From: a virus
IMG/VR virus record: IMGVR_UViG_3300032286_001250
Span: 1-52,226 of that record
Direction: 5' to 3' (one strand)
DNA length: 52,226 nucleotides
A program made the position numbers and the translations under genes. The notes under the pieces were generated by a model. It worked only from the letters and a program-made list of their open reading frames with translations. It did no database searches and was not told where the DNA came from. Positions 6,123-14,029 of this stretch are shown here, piece by piece; the stretch's first letter is position 1; every line of letters starts with the position of its first letter.

Positions 6123-8075
6123 ATGACGCCGATTGATCAGAAGGCGGTGGCCCGTATTCTTGATCGGATCGATTACGACTTCATCGAAGGGCCGGCGCAG
6201 GCGAAAGCACTGGCCCGACGGGTGGAGGAGTTGGTCGCCCTCGGGGGGTTCCTAGGGGTCGACACGGAGACCACGGGCTTGGACCCGCGCAAGCATCAGG
6301 TGCGCCTGATCCAGATCGGCTCCACGGACTTCGCCTTGGTGGTGGATCTGAACGGGTGGCGCACCGATGGGAAGCGCCAGGTCGACTGGTCCAGTCCTGG
6401 GCTGCGGGAACTGAAAGCCCTGCTGGAGTCCAATCAGCCAAAGGTGCTGCAAAATGCCGCGTTTGACCTGAACTTTTTGATTGGGGAGCAGGTCAACCTC
6501 GGGGGCTACATCTTCGACACCATGATCGCCGCCAAGATCATCAACAACGGTATGGGGGCCAAGAATGACCTCGGGTCGATCGCCCACCGGGAGCTGGGGT
6601 TGCCGTTGGAGAAGCAGCTGCAGAAGTCCGACTGGTCCGGTGAGCTGACACCCGAGCAGGTCAAATACGCGGCGCGAGATGTGGTGTGCTTGCCCTGGAT
6701 CCAGATCAGCCTGCTGGCGAAGCTGAAAGCTGCTCGGTTCGTGCCGACCGTCTCGCTGAACGATGTGTTTCAGTTGGAGATGAAGGCGCTGCGGCCCATC
6801 ACCATGATGCAGTGGCATGGGTTTGGCTTCGATGTGGTGAAGGCCCATGCCTTGAAGCTCGCTTTGCAGGAGCGGGCGGGGGAGCTCAAGCTCGCGTTCC
6901 TCGAGGCCCTGGACGAGGCGATCAAAACACGGTTCCCCACCGAGCCCGATGTGTGGCTGCCTCGGAACGCGGATGGCTCCTACAACACCAACGAGAAGGA
7001 GGTCGGCAGCATCCGGCTGGGCACCAAGGTCTATGCCGGGTTCAATCCCCGCAGCGTGCAGCAGATGGCCACGCGCTTCGAGCAGGCCGGGATCATCCTC
7101 CCGAAAGACAAGGCTGGCAAGCCGGTCATGGATCAGAACCTGCTGGCGTTCCTGCGGGCCGACTTCAAGCTGATCCGGGAGTACCTCGACTGGAAGGAGG
7201 TTGCGACTCGTGGGTCGGCGGTCGAGACGCTGATCAAGTCCGTCGGTGGTGACGGGCGGATCCACGCCTCGTACCGGCAGCTTGGGGCGGAGACGGGCCG
7301 GCTCAGCTGCGTCGGGCCGAACCTCCAGCAAGTCCCCCGAGAGCGGGAGTTCCGTGAACTGTTCGTCGCGGGTGAGGGCAACGTCCTCGTGGTGGCCGAC
7401 TTTAGTCAGGTCGAGCTGCGGGTGGCGGCTGAACTATCTGGCGAGCCCAGGATGTTGGAGGCGTACCTGGCCGGCCGTGACCTCCACACCGAGACCGCGG
7501 CGCTGATGCGTGGGGTGCCCCTGGATCAGGTGACCAAGGCCGACAGAACCTCCGCGAAGGTGGCAAACTTCGGATTGCTCTATGGCGCGGGGCCGGCAAC
7601 CCTCCGCAAACAGGCCGTGTCCCAGTACGGGATCGACATGACCATCGGCGAGGCTCGCGAGATCGTCGAAAACTTCAGGAGGGCTTATCCCCGTCTATAC
7701 GACTACCAGCGTGGGGTTGGTGAAGCTGTTACTAACTGCATTTATACCAAGTATGGGCGGCGTCGTATTGTTGTTGGTACTTTCAACGATAAGTTCACAG
7801 TAAGGAACAACACGCCTGTGCAAGGCACCGCTGGAGATATTGCCAAGATCGCGATGGCTAAACTGTGGGAGTATCTGGTGCAGGCGCAGCCTGGTGAAGC
7901 GCGTTTGATCGCGATGGTTCACGATGAGATCGTGCTCGAAGTGCGTGCTGATGTGAAGGATCGGTGGTCGGAAACAGTTGTTTCGTGCATGGAGAGCGCT
8001 GGTGCGTTGGTGTGCCAGCGTGTTCCAATCGTCGCGGAAGTCTCGAGTGGTACGACGTGGGCCGACGCAAAATGA
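6123..8075 (+). CDS. polA: Family A DNA polymerase with 3'-5' exonuclease
   Basis: A phage replicative polymerase of 650 residues from ATG 6123 (ATG 6084 is an alternative; it would overlap the divergent small gene). The exonuclease motifs are all present: DTET near residue 46, NAAFDLNF near 110 and YAARD near 182. Polymerase motif A is VADFSQVELRVAAELSG (near 423), motif B R-T-S-A-K-V-A-N-F-G-L-L-Y-G (near 475-488) and motif C MVHDEIVLEV (near 600). The O-helix residue equivalent to E. coli Phe762 is Phe. There is no 5'-nuclease domain, as in T7-like phage enzymes. The final third (after about 7700) is slightly AT-richer than the rest. Confidence 0.92.
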   Translation: MTPIDQKAVARILDRIDYDFIEGPAQAKALARRVEELVALGGFLGVDTETTGLDPRKHQVRLIQIGSTDFALVVDLNGWRTDGKRQVDWSSPGLRELKALLESNQPKVLQNAAFDLNFLIGEQVNLGGYIFDTMIAAKIINNGMGAKNDLGSIAHRELGLPLEKQLQKSDWSGELTPEQVKYAARDVVCLPWIQISLLAKLKAARFVPTVSLNDVFQLEMKALRPITMMQWHGFGFDVVKAHALKLALQERAGELKLAFLEALDEAIKTRFPTEPDVWLPRNADGSYNTNEKEVGSIRLGTKVYAGFNPRSVQQMATRFEQAGIILPKDKAGKPVMDQNLLAFLRADFKLIREYLDWKEVATRGSAVETLIKSVGGDGRIHASYRQLGAETGRLSCVGPNLQQVPREREFRELFVAGEGNVLVVADFSQVELRVAAELSGEPRMLEAYLAGRDLHTETAALMRGVPLDQVTKADRTSAKVANFGLLYGAGPATLRKQAVSQYGIDMTIGEAREIVENFRRAYPRLYDYQRGVGEAVTNCIYTKYGRRRIVVGTFNDKFTVRNNTPVQGTAGDIAKIAMAKLWEYLVQAQPGEARLIAMVHDEIVLEVRADVKDRWSETVVSCMESAGALVCQRVPIVAEVSSGTTWADAK

Positions 8076-8085
8076 GCGCTACCTG

Positions 8086-8124
8086 ACCCGTACGGGTTAC
8101 ACCTTCGGGGAACCTGCTTAGGAT
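8086..8124 (+). promoter_or_regulatory. Promoter with overlapping palindromic operator for the cyAbrB gene
   Basis: TTACAC (8097-8102), 16 bases and TAGGAT (8119-8124) form a plausible promoter, with the same -10 hexamer as the 4391 candidate. The perfect palindrome ACCCGTACGGGT (8086-8097) ends on the first base of the -35 box, an ideal repressor position. It suggests autoregulation of the downstream DNA-binding protein or control by the phage repressor. Confidence 0.45.
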
Positions 8125-8149
8125 ATTTGGGTAGTCGCAATCACTCATC

Positions 8150-8542
8150 GTGCTCCAAGGCAAGGAACTCATCTCGTTTGTCAACGAGAACGAAGACACC
8201 ATGAACCAGACCGAGCTTGCGCGTGGCGCGGGTTACACCCGTGTCAAAGAAGACGGCAAGACCCTGACTCTGGTCAAGAAGTTCAACGACGCTCTGCTTC
8301 GGGCGATGGGGGTCAACATTTTGACCAGCCGCTCGCCCGGTAAAACGGCGCAGTTCGAGACCACTGTGCATCGTTCCGGCATCGTCCTCGTGGGTAAGAC
8401 CTACGTCGAGAAGTTCGGTCTGAAGGCCGGCGACAGCCTGGACATTGTCCTCGATGACGAGTTCATCAAGCTGGTGCCCAAGGCTGCCGACCAGGCCGCT
8501 GCCGCTGTTGAAACGGCTCAGAAGGTTGCCGTTGCTGCCTGA
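8150..8542 (+). CDS. Cyanobacterial AbrB-like transcriptional regulator
   Basis: A 130-residue protein from GTG 8150, resembling the cyAbrB family that is specific to cyanobacteria. An N-terminal helical part (ELISFVN...TELARGAGYTRV) is followed by KKFNDALLRAMGV and a short basic linker (SRSPGKTAQ), then a swapped-hairpin AbrB fold: ETTVHRSGIVLVGKTYVEKF, then GLKAGDSLDIVLDDEFIKLV. An Ala-rich tail ends it. Host cyAbrB proteins regulate carbon and nitrogen genes among others (family knowledge). A phage copy could adjust host metabolism or the lysis-lysogeny choice. It has its own promoter and palindrome (8086-8124) and overlaps the next small gene, forming a two-gene unit. Confidence 0.8.
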   Translation: MLQGKELISFVNENEDTMNQTELARGAGYTRVKEDGKTLTLVKKFNDALLRAMGVNILTSRSPGKTAQFETTVHRSGIVLVGKTYVEKFGLKAGDSLDIVLDDEFIKLVPKAADQAAAAVETAQKVAVAA

Positions 8543-8783
8543 CGGGCTGACGCCGGTTGAGCAGCGCTCGCGTTATCTGGCTCAGCTCGAACGCATCGCT
8601 GCTCGACTCCCTAATGGGCTCCTCCACCGTCTTGTGGAGGATGCCCAATTTTTTGATGACTGGAATATCGGAAAGAAGACTGCAAGGCGGAACTCGCGCC
8701 TGGCGCAGACGAAACGGCACGTTGCAGCGCTCGAAGATCGCCAGTGGAATCGGGCGATGAAAGAGAAAGGCCTCAGCGCGTAG
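8532..8783 (+). CDS. Small basic hypothetical protein
   Basis: An 83-residue protein probably starting at TTG 8532, 11 bases inside the end of the cyAbrB gene. A Shine-Dalgarno-like AAGG lies six bases before it, and the longer in-frame extension upstream is a shadow of cyAbrB. It is rich in Arg, Lys and Leu and probably helical (QRSRYLAQLERIAARLP, RLVEDAQFFDDW, then a basic stretch GKKTARRNSRLAQTKR). I do not recognise the family. Coupling to the regulator suggests a partner or co-regulator. Its 3' end overlaps the convergent 8773-9051 gene by 11 bases. Confidence 0.55.
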   Translation: MLPDGLTPVEQRSRYLAQLERIAARLPNGLLHRLVEDAQFFDDWNIGKKTARRNSRLAQTKRHVAALEDRQWNRAMKEKGLSA

Positions 8784-9051
8784 CTGACCTGTTCAGGAAC
8801 TGGTCAACAGCCTGGCGGCGGTGGAAGCGGTAGCGGGGCCGGGCTGCGGTGCCGATGTTGCGCACCGCTTTCCCCTTGAGGACGCCCTGGGACATCAGGT
8901 AGGAGAGGGACTTGCGATCGGCCAGGCCCACCAGGCGGCAAAACTCGGTGCTGTCCACCCAATCACCCTGTGGGGCTGTGGTGTCGACGGCGGCCAAGAT
9001 GCGGTCGAGCTTGCGCTCCAGGGTTTCGATGCGGTTCAGAAGCTCATCCAT
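8773..9051 (-). CDS. Winged-helix DNA-binding protein, excisionase candidate
   Basis: A 92-residue protein from ATG 9049-9051. Residues 1-22 form a short coiled coil (LLNRIETLERKLDRILAAVD). Residues about 30-90 look like a MerR/excisionase-type winged helix: WVDSTEFCRLVGLADRKSLS as the recognition region, a wing around NIGTAARPRYRF, then RRQAVDQFLNR. It lies 46 bases downstream of the integrase on the same strand. Small winged-helix proteins in that position usually act as recombination directionality factors. It could also be a transcription factor for the lysogeny block. Confidence 0.6.
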   Translation of the reverse strand: MDELLNRIETLERKLDRILAAVDTTAPQGDWVDSTEFCRLVGLADRKSLSYLMSQGVLKGKAVRNIGTAARPRYRFHRRQAVDQFLNRSATR

Positions 9052-9097
9052 CTGGGCCTAACTGGATCTGGTTAGAGCCTAGCGTGTCCTAGGCGGG

Positions 9098-10144
9098 TCA
9101 GAGCTTGAATTTGCCTCGAAGGGCGGTGAGTTTCTCGGCCTGGAGCCAGCGGCGGTACGTCCTCGTGTGGATCTCGAGGGAGTGGCCCATCAGCTGGCAG
9201 CCGATGTCCGCGGGGACACCGACGGTGATCAGGCGGATGGCGTAGGCGTGCCTCAGGGTGTAGAGACCCCAGGGGATGGGGCCTCGATCGTGCAGGGCGT
9301 CGTTGGCCACCTTGGCGATGGTCTCTTTGCCTTGGGGCGGCCGCGGTAGCCCCCCGAGGTCGAACCGATCGATCCAGCGCTGGGGGACCGGCCAGGCGAT
9401 CCGGTTTCCGGTCTTGGTGTCGTCGGCGATGACGCAGTTTCCCTCGCGGTCGAGCTCGGATTGGACGGCTTCGTGGGGCCTGATGCCGAAGGTGGCGCAC
9501 ATCCCGTAGAGCCAGCGCCAGTGGGGCAGCTTGATCAGGGAGTAGAGGCGCTCTATCTCGAGGTCGCTGGGGATGTCGCGGGGGGTGAGGTTGGCGGAGG
9601 TGTAGCCCCGGCCGGCGGCCTGGACGTTCTCGGGGGGAATTCCGGTGGCCTTGCAGATCTGGGCCAGGATGTTGGCGGTGTCCCGGCGGCCGGCGGTGCC
9701 CTCAGGGAGGGTGCGGACGATGCGGAGGGCCACTGCCTCGGTGACGGCCCCGCTGGGGGGCAGCTTGTTGAGGGCGGGGCGCCACTTCTTGATCCAAGAG
9801 GTCTCGGTTTTGAAGCGCTGCTCGTAGAGGCGGCGGCCGGCCTCGCGGAAGGCCTCGACCGTCAGGACGTCGACGTCCTCGGGGGATTCCCAGAGGTGCC
9901 AGGCGAAGCTGTTGGTGCGGAGCTGGTGGGCCAGCTCGATGGCGCGGCGTTCGGCCTCGGGGAGAGCGGAGTAGTCCGCGTTTAGTCCCAGGGCGATCCG
10001 CTGCTGGCGTTTTCGGGTCGGATCCTCGCGCTCGGGGAGGGTGGTGCGGAGGTAGATGGAGTCCCGGCGGCGCTCGACGCAGCAGCGGTGATGGCCGGCC
10101 TTGAGGCGGGCGTTGAGGTCGGCCAAGGCGGCATCCAGGGACAC
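9098..10144 (-). CDS. int: Tyrosine integrase
   Basis: A 348-residue site-specific recombinase (GTG start at 10144). An N-terminal arm-binding/SAM-like part is followed by a catalytic domain with Arg222 (FGIRPHEA), a probable beta-hairpin Lys near 244 (DTKTG), Arg298 in the second box (LYTLRHAYAIR), His321 (LMGHSLEIH) and nucleophile Tyr330 (TRTYRRW). The usual first His of the HxxR box is Tyr295 here, a variation seen in some integrases. The att site lies 131 bases upstream of its start, and a terminator between them insulates it from the tRNA promoter after integration. It should integrate the phage into a host tRNA gene; excision probably uses the neighbouring 8773-9051 protein. Confidence 0.93.
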   Translation of the reverse strand: MSLDAALADLNARLKAGHHRCCVERRRDSIYLRTTLPEREDPTRKRQQRIALGLNADYSALPEAERRAIELAHQLRTNSFAWHLWESPEDVDVLTVEAFREAGRRLYEQRFKTETSWIKKWRPALNKLPPSGAVTEAVALRIVRTLPEGTAGRRDTANILAQICKATGIPPENVQAAGRGYTSANLTPRDIPSDLEIERLYSLIKLPHWRWLYGMCATFGIRPHEAVQSELDREGNCVIADDTKTGNRIAWPVPQRWIDRFDLGGLPRPPQGKETIAKVANDALHDRGPIPWGLYTLRHAYAIRLITVGVPADIGCQLMGHSLEIHTRTYRRWLQAEKLTALRGKFKL

Positions 10145-10214
10145 GGGCGTGGACTAAAGCGTGGACTGATTCTGCCGCGTGTCTTGGCCTAGACAGGCCT
10201 AACGAGGTCCGAAA

Positions 10215-10244
10215 CAAAAAAGCCGCCTCTGGTGAGAAGCGGCT
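10215..10244 (-). terminator. Intrinsic terminator downstream of tRNA fragment
   Basis: On the minus strand the hairpin AGCCGC...GCGGCT (arms 10221-10226 and 10239-10244), with extra TCT/AGA pairing inside, is followed by six T residues. It sits directly after the tRNA 3' end and before the integrase start. After integration it would terminate the host tRNA transcript. Confidence 0.8.
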
Positions 10245-10274
10245 CTATGACTGGGATTCAAGGCTGGAACTGAA

Positions 10275-10316
10275 TCGGAGCGACAGGATTTGAACCTGCG
10301 ACCCCCACTACCCCAA
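10275..10316 (-). other. attP core: 3' half of a tRNA gene (probably tRNA-Pro)
   Basis: Read on the minus strand, this is TTGGGG (anticodon region, TGG reading), a variable region, the T arm GCAGG-TTCAAAT-CCTGT, the acceptor strand CGCTCCG and discriminator A. The 5' half (D arm and 5' acceptor strand) is absent beyond 10316, so this is a partial tRNA that would rebuild the host gene on integration. The 42 bases are the expected identity segment of attP. The proline assignment rests only on the TGG in the anticodon position. Confidence 0.8.
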
Positions 10317-10422
10317 CGGGGCGGGCTGCGCTTGAAAAGCACTGGGGTGGCTGGGTTTTTGGAGTCTGTAGTGGGGGGTGTGGACTACAGGAGGACTAAG
10401 CTGGGAGGTACGACCCTTGGCT

Positions 10423-11700
10423 ATGGCTTCCCTGGTTTCGGATGCTGCAGTGGATTCGCTGCGGCCCCTGCTTGAGTTCATCTATGCGGGGGAGGGGGGC
10501 TACGACAGCTACAACCGCGGGGTAGCCGGCGACTCCCCGAGCCCGTACCCCCATGGGGGCCTGCAGAAGCTGTCGATCGCCCAGGTGATGGCCAAGCAGG
10601 CCAACGGCGAGCTGTTTGCGGTGGGGGCGGCCCAGTTCATCCCTGACACGCTGCGAATGGCGGTGGACACCCTCGGGGTGGACATCACGGACAAGTTCAA
10701 TGCGGCAAACCAGGACCGCCTGGCGGTGGCATTGCTGATCGGCGGGAAACGGCCGGCGCTGGCGACCTACCTGCTGGGCAAGAGCAACGACCTGGCCAAG
10801 GCCCAGCTGGATCTGGCCAAGGAGTGGGCCAGCATCCCAGGCCCCGATGGCCGGGGTTTCTACGACGGGGACTCCGCCGGCAACAGGGCCACCCAGAAGG
10901 TCCAGGCAGTGAAGGCGGCGCTTCGCGCTGGCAGGGAGGGCCTGCGGCCGAAGGCTGCGCCAACTCAAGTCGCGGATGCGACGCATGAGACGCCTCAGGC
11001 GCCGAAGGCGCAGGCGCAGGCGCAGGCGCTGTTCGAGCTGAAAGCTCTGCAGGACACCTGGCTGAAGAAGCGGCCCGTGCCGTCAGGGGAGCTCAAGGCA
11101 GAGGAGAAGGTGGCGGTCCCCCGAGGGCGGGTCTACGGGGTGGCGTCTCTGAAGGAGGTGCCAGCGGATGGGCATGCCCAGGTCGTCCTCGGGGGAGACG
11201 CGGGGGAGTGGTTCGTGTTCGAGCCTCATTGGCGGCAGGGCCAGGCGGTGGGGGAGGCCCTGCCGAAGGTAGTGGACTGGGGTGATATGAACTGCCTGGT
11301 GACGCCGAATCTGACGGTGGGGGAGGTGCTGCAGTGGGACGCCCGCCGGGCGCCAGCCGCCAACTCGGCGGACATCCGCAGGATCCTGGACACCGCGGCC
11401 CAGTACCAAAGGGTGCGGGATGCCTGGGGGGCGCCGCTGGGCGTGACGAGCTTCTACCGGCCAGAGCCGTTCAACTCCGAGGTCGGTGGGGTGAGGGGGA
11501 GCCAGCACATTGCTGGCAATGCGATGGACGTGTACCCGATCGGCCGGGATCTGCGGTCGTTCTACGACTGGATCCGGGGCCGGTGGACTGGGGGCCTGGG
11601 CGATGGCCGGAACAAGGGGTTCATCCACCTCGATCGGCGCGGCGGCGGGGGCTTCGTGCCTGGGGCAGGGGCCAGGCCGGCGGCCGAGTGGCTCTATTGA
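10423..11700 (+). CDS. Bifunctional endolysin (lysozyme-like plus M15 peptidase)
   Basis: A 425-residue peptidoglycan hydrolase from ATG 10423 (in-frame GTG 10378 upstream; GGAGG at 10404-10408 lies 14 bases before the ATG). The N-terminal 170 residues resemble a lysozyme/transglycosylase, with catalytic candidate Glu24 (YAGEGGYDSYN) and GAAQFIPDTL. A middle segment, with Lys-Ala linkers and then GRVYGVASLKEV and AGEWFVFEPHW, looks like an SH3-type wall-binding domain. The C-terminus is an M15-type carboxypeptidase with zinc ligands in GSQHIAGNAMDV (near 360-372) and FIHLDRRG (near 400). It faces the two small membrane proteins at 11694-12364, completing a lysis block. No signal peptide is visible, so it probably needs a holin for release. 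Confidence 0.85.
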   Translation: MASLVSDAAVDSLRPLLEFIYAGEGGYDSYNRGVAGDSPSPYPHGGLQKLSIAQVMAKQANGELFAVGAAQFIPDTLRMAVDTLGVDITDKFNAANQDRLAVALLIGGKRPALATYLLGKSNDLAKAQLDLAKEWASIPGPDGRGFYDGDSAGNRATQKVQAVKAALRAGREGLRPKAAPTQVADATHETPQAPKAQAQAQALFELKALQDTWLKKRPVPSGELKAEEKVAVPRGRVYGVASLKEVPADGHAQVVLGGDAGEWFVFEPHWRQGQAVGEALPKVVDWGDMNCLVTPNLTVGEVLQWDARRAPAANSADIRRILDTAAQYQRVRDAWGAPLGVTSFYRPEPFNSEVGGVRGSQHIAGNAMDVYPIGRDLRSFYDWIRGRWTGGLGDGRNKGFIHLDRRGGGGFVPGAGARPAAEWLY

Positions 11701-11969
11701 GGGTCGCCCTCGGGGGAGAATCGGCCGTTTTCGTCGCGGCGGCGCTTGGGTGCGGGGGGTTGGAGCCAGGGGTTGATGGTGTTCAGGCCCAGGCCGGTGG
11801 CGCCGCCGCCGAAAAACAAGGCTTGGGCCGTTTGCCACTGGGGCTCGCATTGGCCGGAGACCTTGGCGCGGAGTTCACAGGTGCTGACGTAGACGATTCC
11901 GAAGGCGATCTGGCCGATGGCTAGGGCCGAGACGGTAGCTGCCGGGAGGGTGAGGTTCGAGATTTTCAT
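11694..11969 (-). CDS. Small membrane protein, holin candidate
   Basis: A 91-residue protein (ATG 11967-11969). The N-terminal segment TLPAATVSALAIGQIAFGIV is a clear membrane helix, and a second Gly-rich hydrophobic stretch (AQALFFGGGATGLGLNT) may be another. The tail is polar, basic and Pro-rich (PPAPKRRRDENGRF). Size, topology and position converging on the endolysin fit a holin, but there is no sequence family I can name. Its stop codon overlaps the last codons of the endolysin on the other strand, and its start overlaps the upstream gene by 4 bases (ATGA). Confidence 0.55.
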   Translation of the reverse strand: MKISNLTLPAATVSALAIGQIAFGIVYVSTCELRAKVSGQCEPQWQTAQALFFGGGATGLGLNTINPWLQPPAPKRRRDENGRFSPEGDPQ

Positions 11970-12364
11970 CGGGGGCGCTCTTGTCGTAGTTGTTCTTGGT
12001 CAATTTTGACTAAGCGTTCGCGGTTGATTCCGACTCCGACTAAGGCGATCAGAGCGATGATGACTGCGGCAAGGTTGATGGCTTGACTGAAAGACCAACC
12101 AGCCATACCGAGGCCGCCCCGTTGTCGTGCTTCTGACGCTATAAGGTCATCAACTTTCTCGGAGAGCTCGCGCATATCGTCGCGAGTCACTTGACACTTC
12201 TCGAGCTCGATCTGACGTTGTTCGAGTCTCTCGACTCGGGCCATGAAAGAAGTGACCTGGCTTTGAGACTGGACGATAGAGTTTTGGAGGCCTAGAAGCA
12301 TGCCCTCGAGCTTGGCCAGCCGGTCGATGAGGGTTATGAGGCTGATCTCACCGGACTCGGGCAT
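11966..12364 (-). CDS. Coiled-coil protein with C-terminal membrane helix, lysis accessory candidate
   Basis: A 132-residue protein from ATG 12362-12364. A long heptad-like coiled coil covers about residues 10-85 (LIDRLAKLEGMLLGLQ..., then VERLEQRQIELEKCQ), then one membrane helix AINLAAVIIALIALVGVGI near 98-116 and a basic tail. This resembles phage XhlA/hemolysin-type holin partners, which also combine a coiled coil with one C-terminal helix. It is coupled to the 11694-11969 gene by an ATGA overlap. A holin partner or anti-holin is likely; a spanin is less likely because the membrane helix is C-terminal. Confidence 0.5.
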   Translation of the reverse strand: MPESGEISLITLIDRLAKLEGMLLGLQNSIVQSQSQVTSFMARVERLEQRQIELEKCQVTRDDMRELSEKVDDLIASEARQRGGLGMAGWSFSQAINLAAVIIALIALVGVGINRERLVKIDQEQLRQERPR

Positions 12365-12410
12365 GAACCTGGGGCAACGGGGCGTCTAAAGGAAGCGTAG
12401 CGATCTGCGA

Positions 12411-12731
12411 TCAGGTCACAGTGGCATCCGTACCTGCAAAAACTCGCACAGGGTTACGGGGCTGTACTAGGTATTGCTCCAGTTCAGGCGGCAAGGTGTC
12501 AGCGGCGTAGTTGGCGTGCCAGCCGGGCAGGATGGTGGGTGGGACCAGTTCAGCACCGGTCTGTTGATCCCAGACGCCACCTCGCGAGATGGTGCCGATC
12601 ACGTCCAGCGCCCAGGTGTGCGTGGCGGTGATGACGATAGTGGCGCCGGAGTCGTCAACGGTGGTGAAGCCGGCGGCCTCTAGTGCTGCCATGCCGGTGG
12701 GCTCGTCGGGGAAGCGCAGGTAGTGGGTCAT
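12411..12731 (-). CDS. Small tail-region protein, possible fibre chaperone
   Basis: A 106-residue soluble protein (ATG 12729-12731, ATGA overlap with the fibre gene upstream). It has YLRFPDEPTGMAALEAAGF near its start, a central ALDVIGTISR, and PGWHANYAADTLPPELEQY before NPVRVFAG. I associate this pattern with small proteins located after tail fibre genes in phages and prophages. No function is known to me; a fibre chaperone or cap is a reasonable guess from position only. Confidence 0.5.
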   Translation of the reverse strand: MTHYLRFPDEPTGMAALEAAGFTTVDDSGATIVITATHTWALDVIGTISRGGVWDQQTGAELVPPTILPGWHANYAADTLPPELEQYLVQPRNPVRVFAGTDATVT

Positions 12732-14029
12732 CGGGTGAGCGCCTGGAGAATGCGGTTGGGGAGGCGTTGTGGCCAGTAGGTAATGCGTTTGTATGTTCTG
12801 TTGCCGTAATAAACGTTATTTACCCTTGCTCCAATGCGAAGCAAAGTTGCGGGGACAGTATCTGTAAGAGCACTTGTCAAAATGTTGCCTCCGTTTGCGC
12901 TGGCTGCAATTCCTTGTGCCACGGAATAGTTAGTGGCAAAGCGATTAGCAACTAAGCTTAAAGTTAAACTTACACTACCTACCTGCACGTTATTTATCAG
13001 GTGAGTGAAGGATGCAAATGTTGTGCCATTTCTCCAGAATCTTATTTCATCAATGTTTGAGTTTCCTTGGAGTGTTAAATACGCCTGAAAAGGTACATAA
13101 GCAGATGGTTCTGCGGCGTCTATGAACACCGTTCCTTCATCCTGTCGATACCAACTGCTAAATGCTGCTCCCGTGATGCTGGCTACATCTGCGCTGCGGG
13201 TTACGGTGGCGCCGGAGGTGGGGATGTAAGAAGATGGGTAAGTTGCTACTTCAGCTTGAACCCCTGCAATAATTATGTTATCACCTGCGGTCGCATATAG
13301 ATTAGAGCCTATTCCTACTAGAAAACCTTGTCCATTCCCTGTTATTATAGAGTAGCATCTGTACCACCCATTCCCGTAGTTTATTATTTTGCTTGTGCCA
13401 AAGTCATCTCTAGTGACAGATGCGGAGCTTAAATTCCATGTCGCAAAGCTGCTAGTCCCAAGCCTTAAAAAGATCGAATCCCCTTGAGATCCAAGTCTAG
13501 CAAAAAAAGAATAAGCAAAGGTTGATCCTGAGGTGGCAATTCCTATGGTAATTCTTTGATCACTACCACTATTGTTCGCGGCCAACCTTCTGCCAGTAGA
13601 AAAAATGCCTGGCAAACCTGTTGCTAAAGTGTTTGTAATTCCAGTCCCGCCACTGGTTGTAGGCATGGAATCTGTCAATGTATTTGTCCTCGCCTCCTCC
13701 ACCAGCAGCCCCAGACTTTCCCCGGTAGTCGGGTTGTGATCAAAGCGCGGCTCGTTGACTGCTGCTGTTTTGAGCAAGCCGTCGCCAGCCACATAGGTGC
13801 CAGTGCTGGCGCGGGTGAAGGTGATTAGGTTCTGGCCGGTGACGGCATCGTTCAGCGTCTTGCTTTCGGCAAAGCGCAGATCAAGTGATGGGATGTGCCC
13901 CGCTCGCAGCCATAGGTCGCTGGTTTGCGGCCAACTGCGCTCTGTCTGCAACGTCCGTTGCTTGGGCCAGGCGTCATTGGTACGGATGATCCAACCAGGA
14001 TCCGGCCATTGGCGGGGCGACTGGTTCAC
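12728..14029 (-). CDS. Tail fibre / receptor-binding protein
   Basis: A 433-residue structural protein. The N-terminal third carries a common phage fibre module: LDLRFAESKTLND, then ITFTRASTGTYVAGDG, then a NEPRFDHNPTTGES block and LLVEEARTN. The middle and end are beta-rich and Ser/Thr/Gly-rich, like lectin-type sandwich domains (for example FAYSFFARLGSQGDSIFLRL and GWYRCYSIITGNGQGF). The DNA from about 12780 to 13680 is markedly AT-richer than both flanks, as expected for a swapped receptor-binding domain. It is translationally coupled at both ends. Confidence 0.75.
   Translation of the reverse strand: MNQSPRQWPDPGWIIRTNDAWPKQRTLQTERSWPQTSDLWLRAGHIPSLDLRFAESKTLNDAVTGQNLITFTRASTGTYVAGDGLLKTAAVNEPRFDHNPTTGESLGLLVEEARTNTLTDSMPTTSGGTGITNTLATGLPGIFSTGRRLAANNSGSDQRITIGIATSGSTFAYSFFARLGSQGDSIFLRLGTSSFATWNLSSASVTRDDFGTSKIINYGNGWYRCYSIITGNGQGFLVGIGSNLYATAGDNIIIAGVQAEVATYPSSYIPTSGATVTRSADVASITGAAFSSWYRQDEGTVFIDAAEPSAYVPFQAYLTLQGNSNIDEIRFWRNGTTFASFTHLINNVQVGSVSLTLSLVANRFATNYSVAQGIAASANGGNILTSALTDTVPATLLRIGARVNNVYYGNRTYKRITYWPQRLPNRILQALTR

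Noticed and set aside
10275-10400. Intact tRNA gene
   Set aside because: Only the 3' half is present; no D arm or 5' acceptor strand complementary to CGCTCCG was found upstream.
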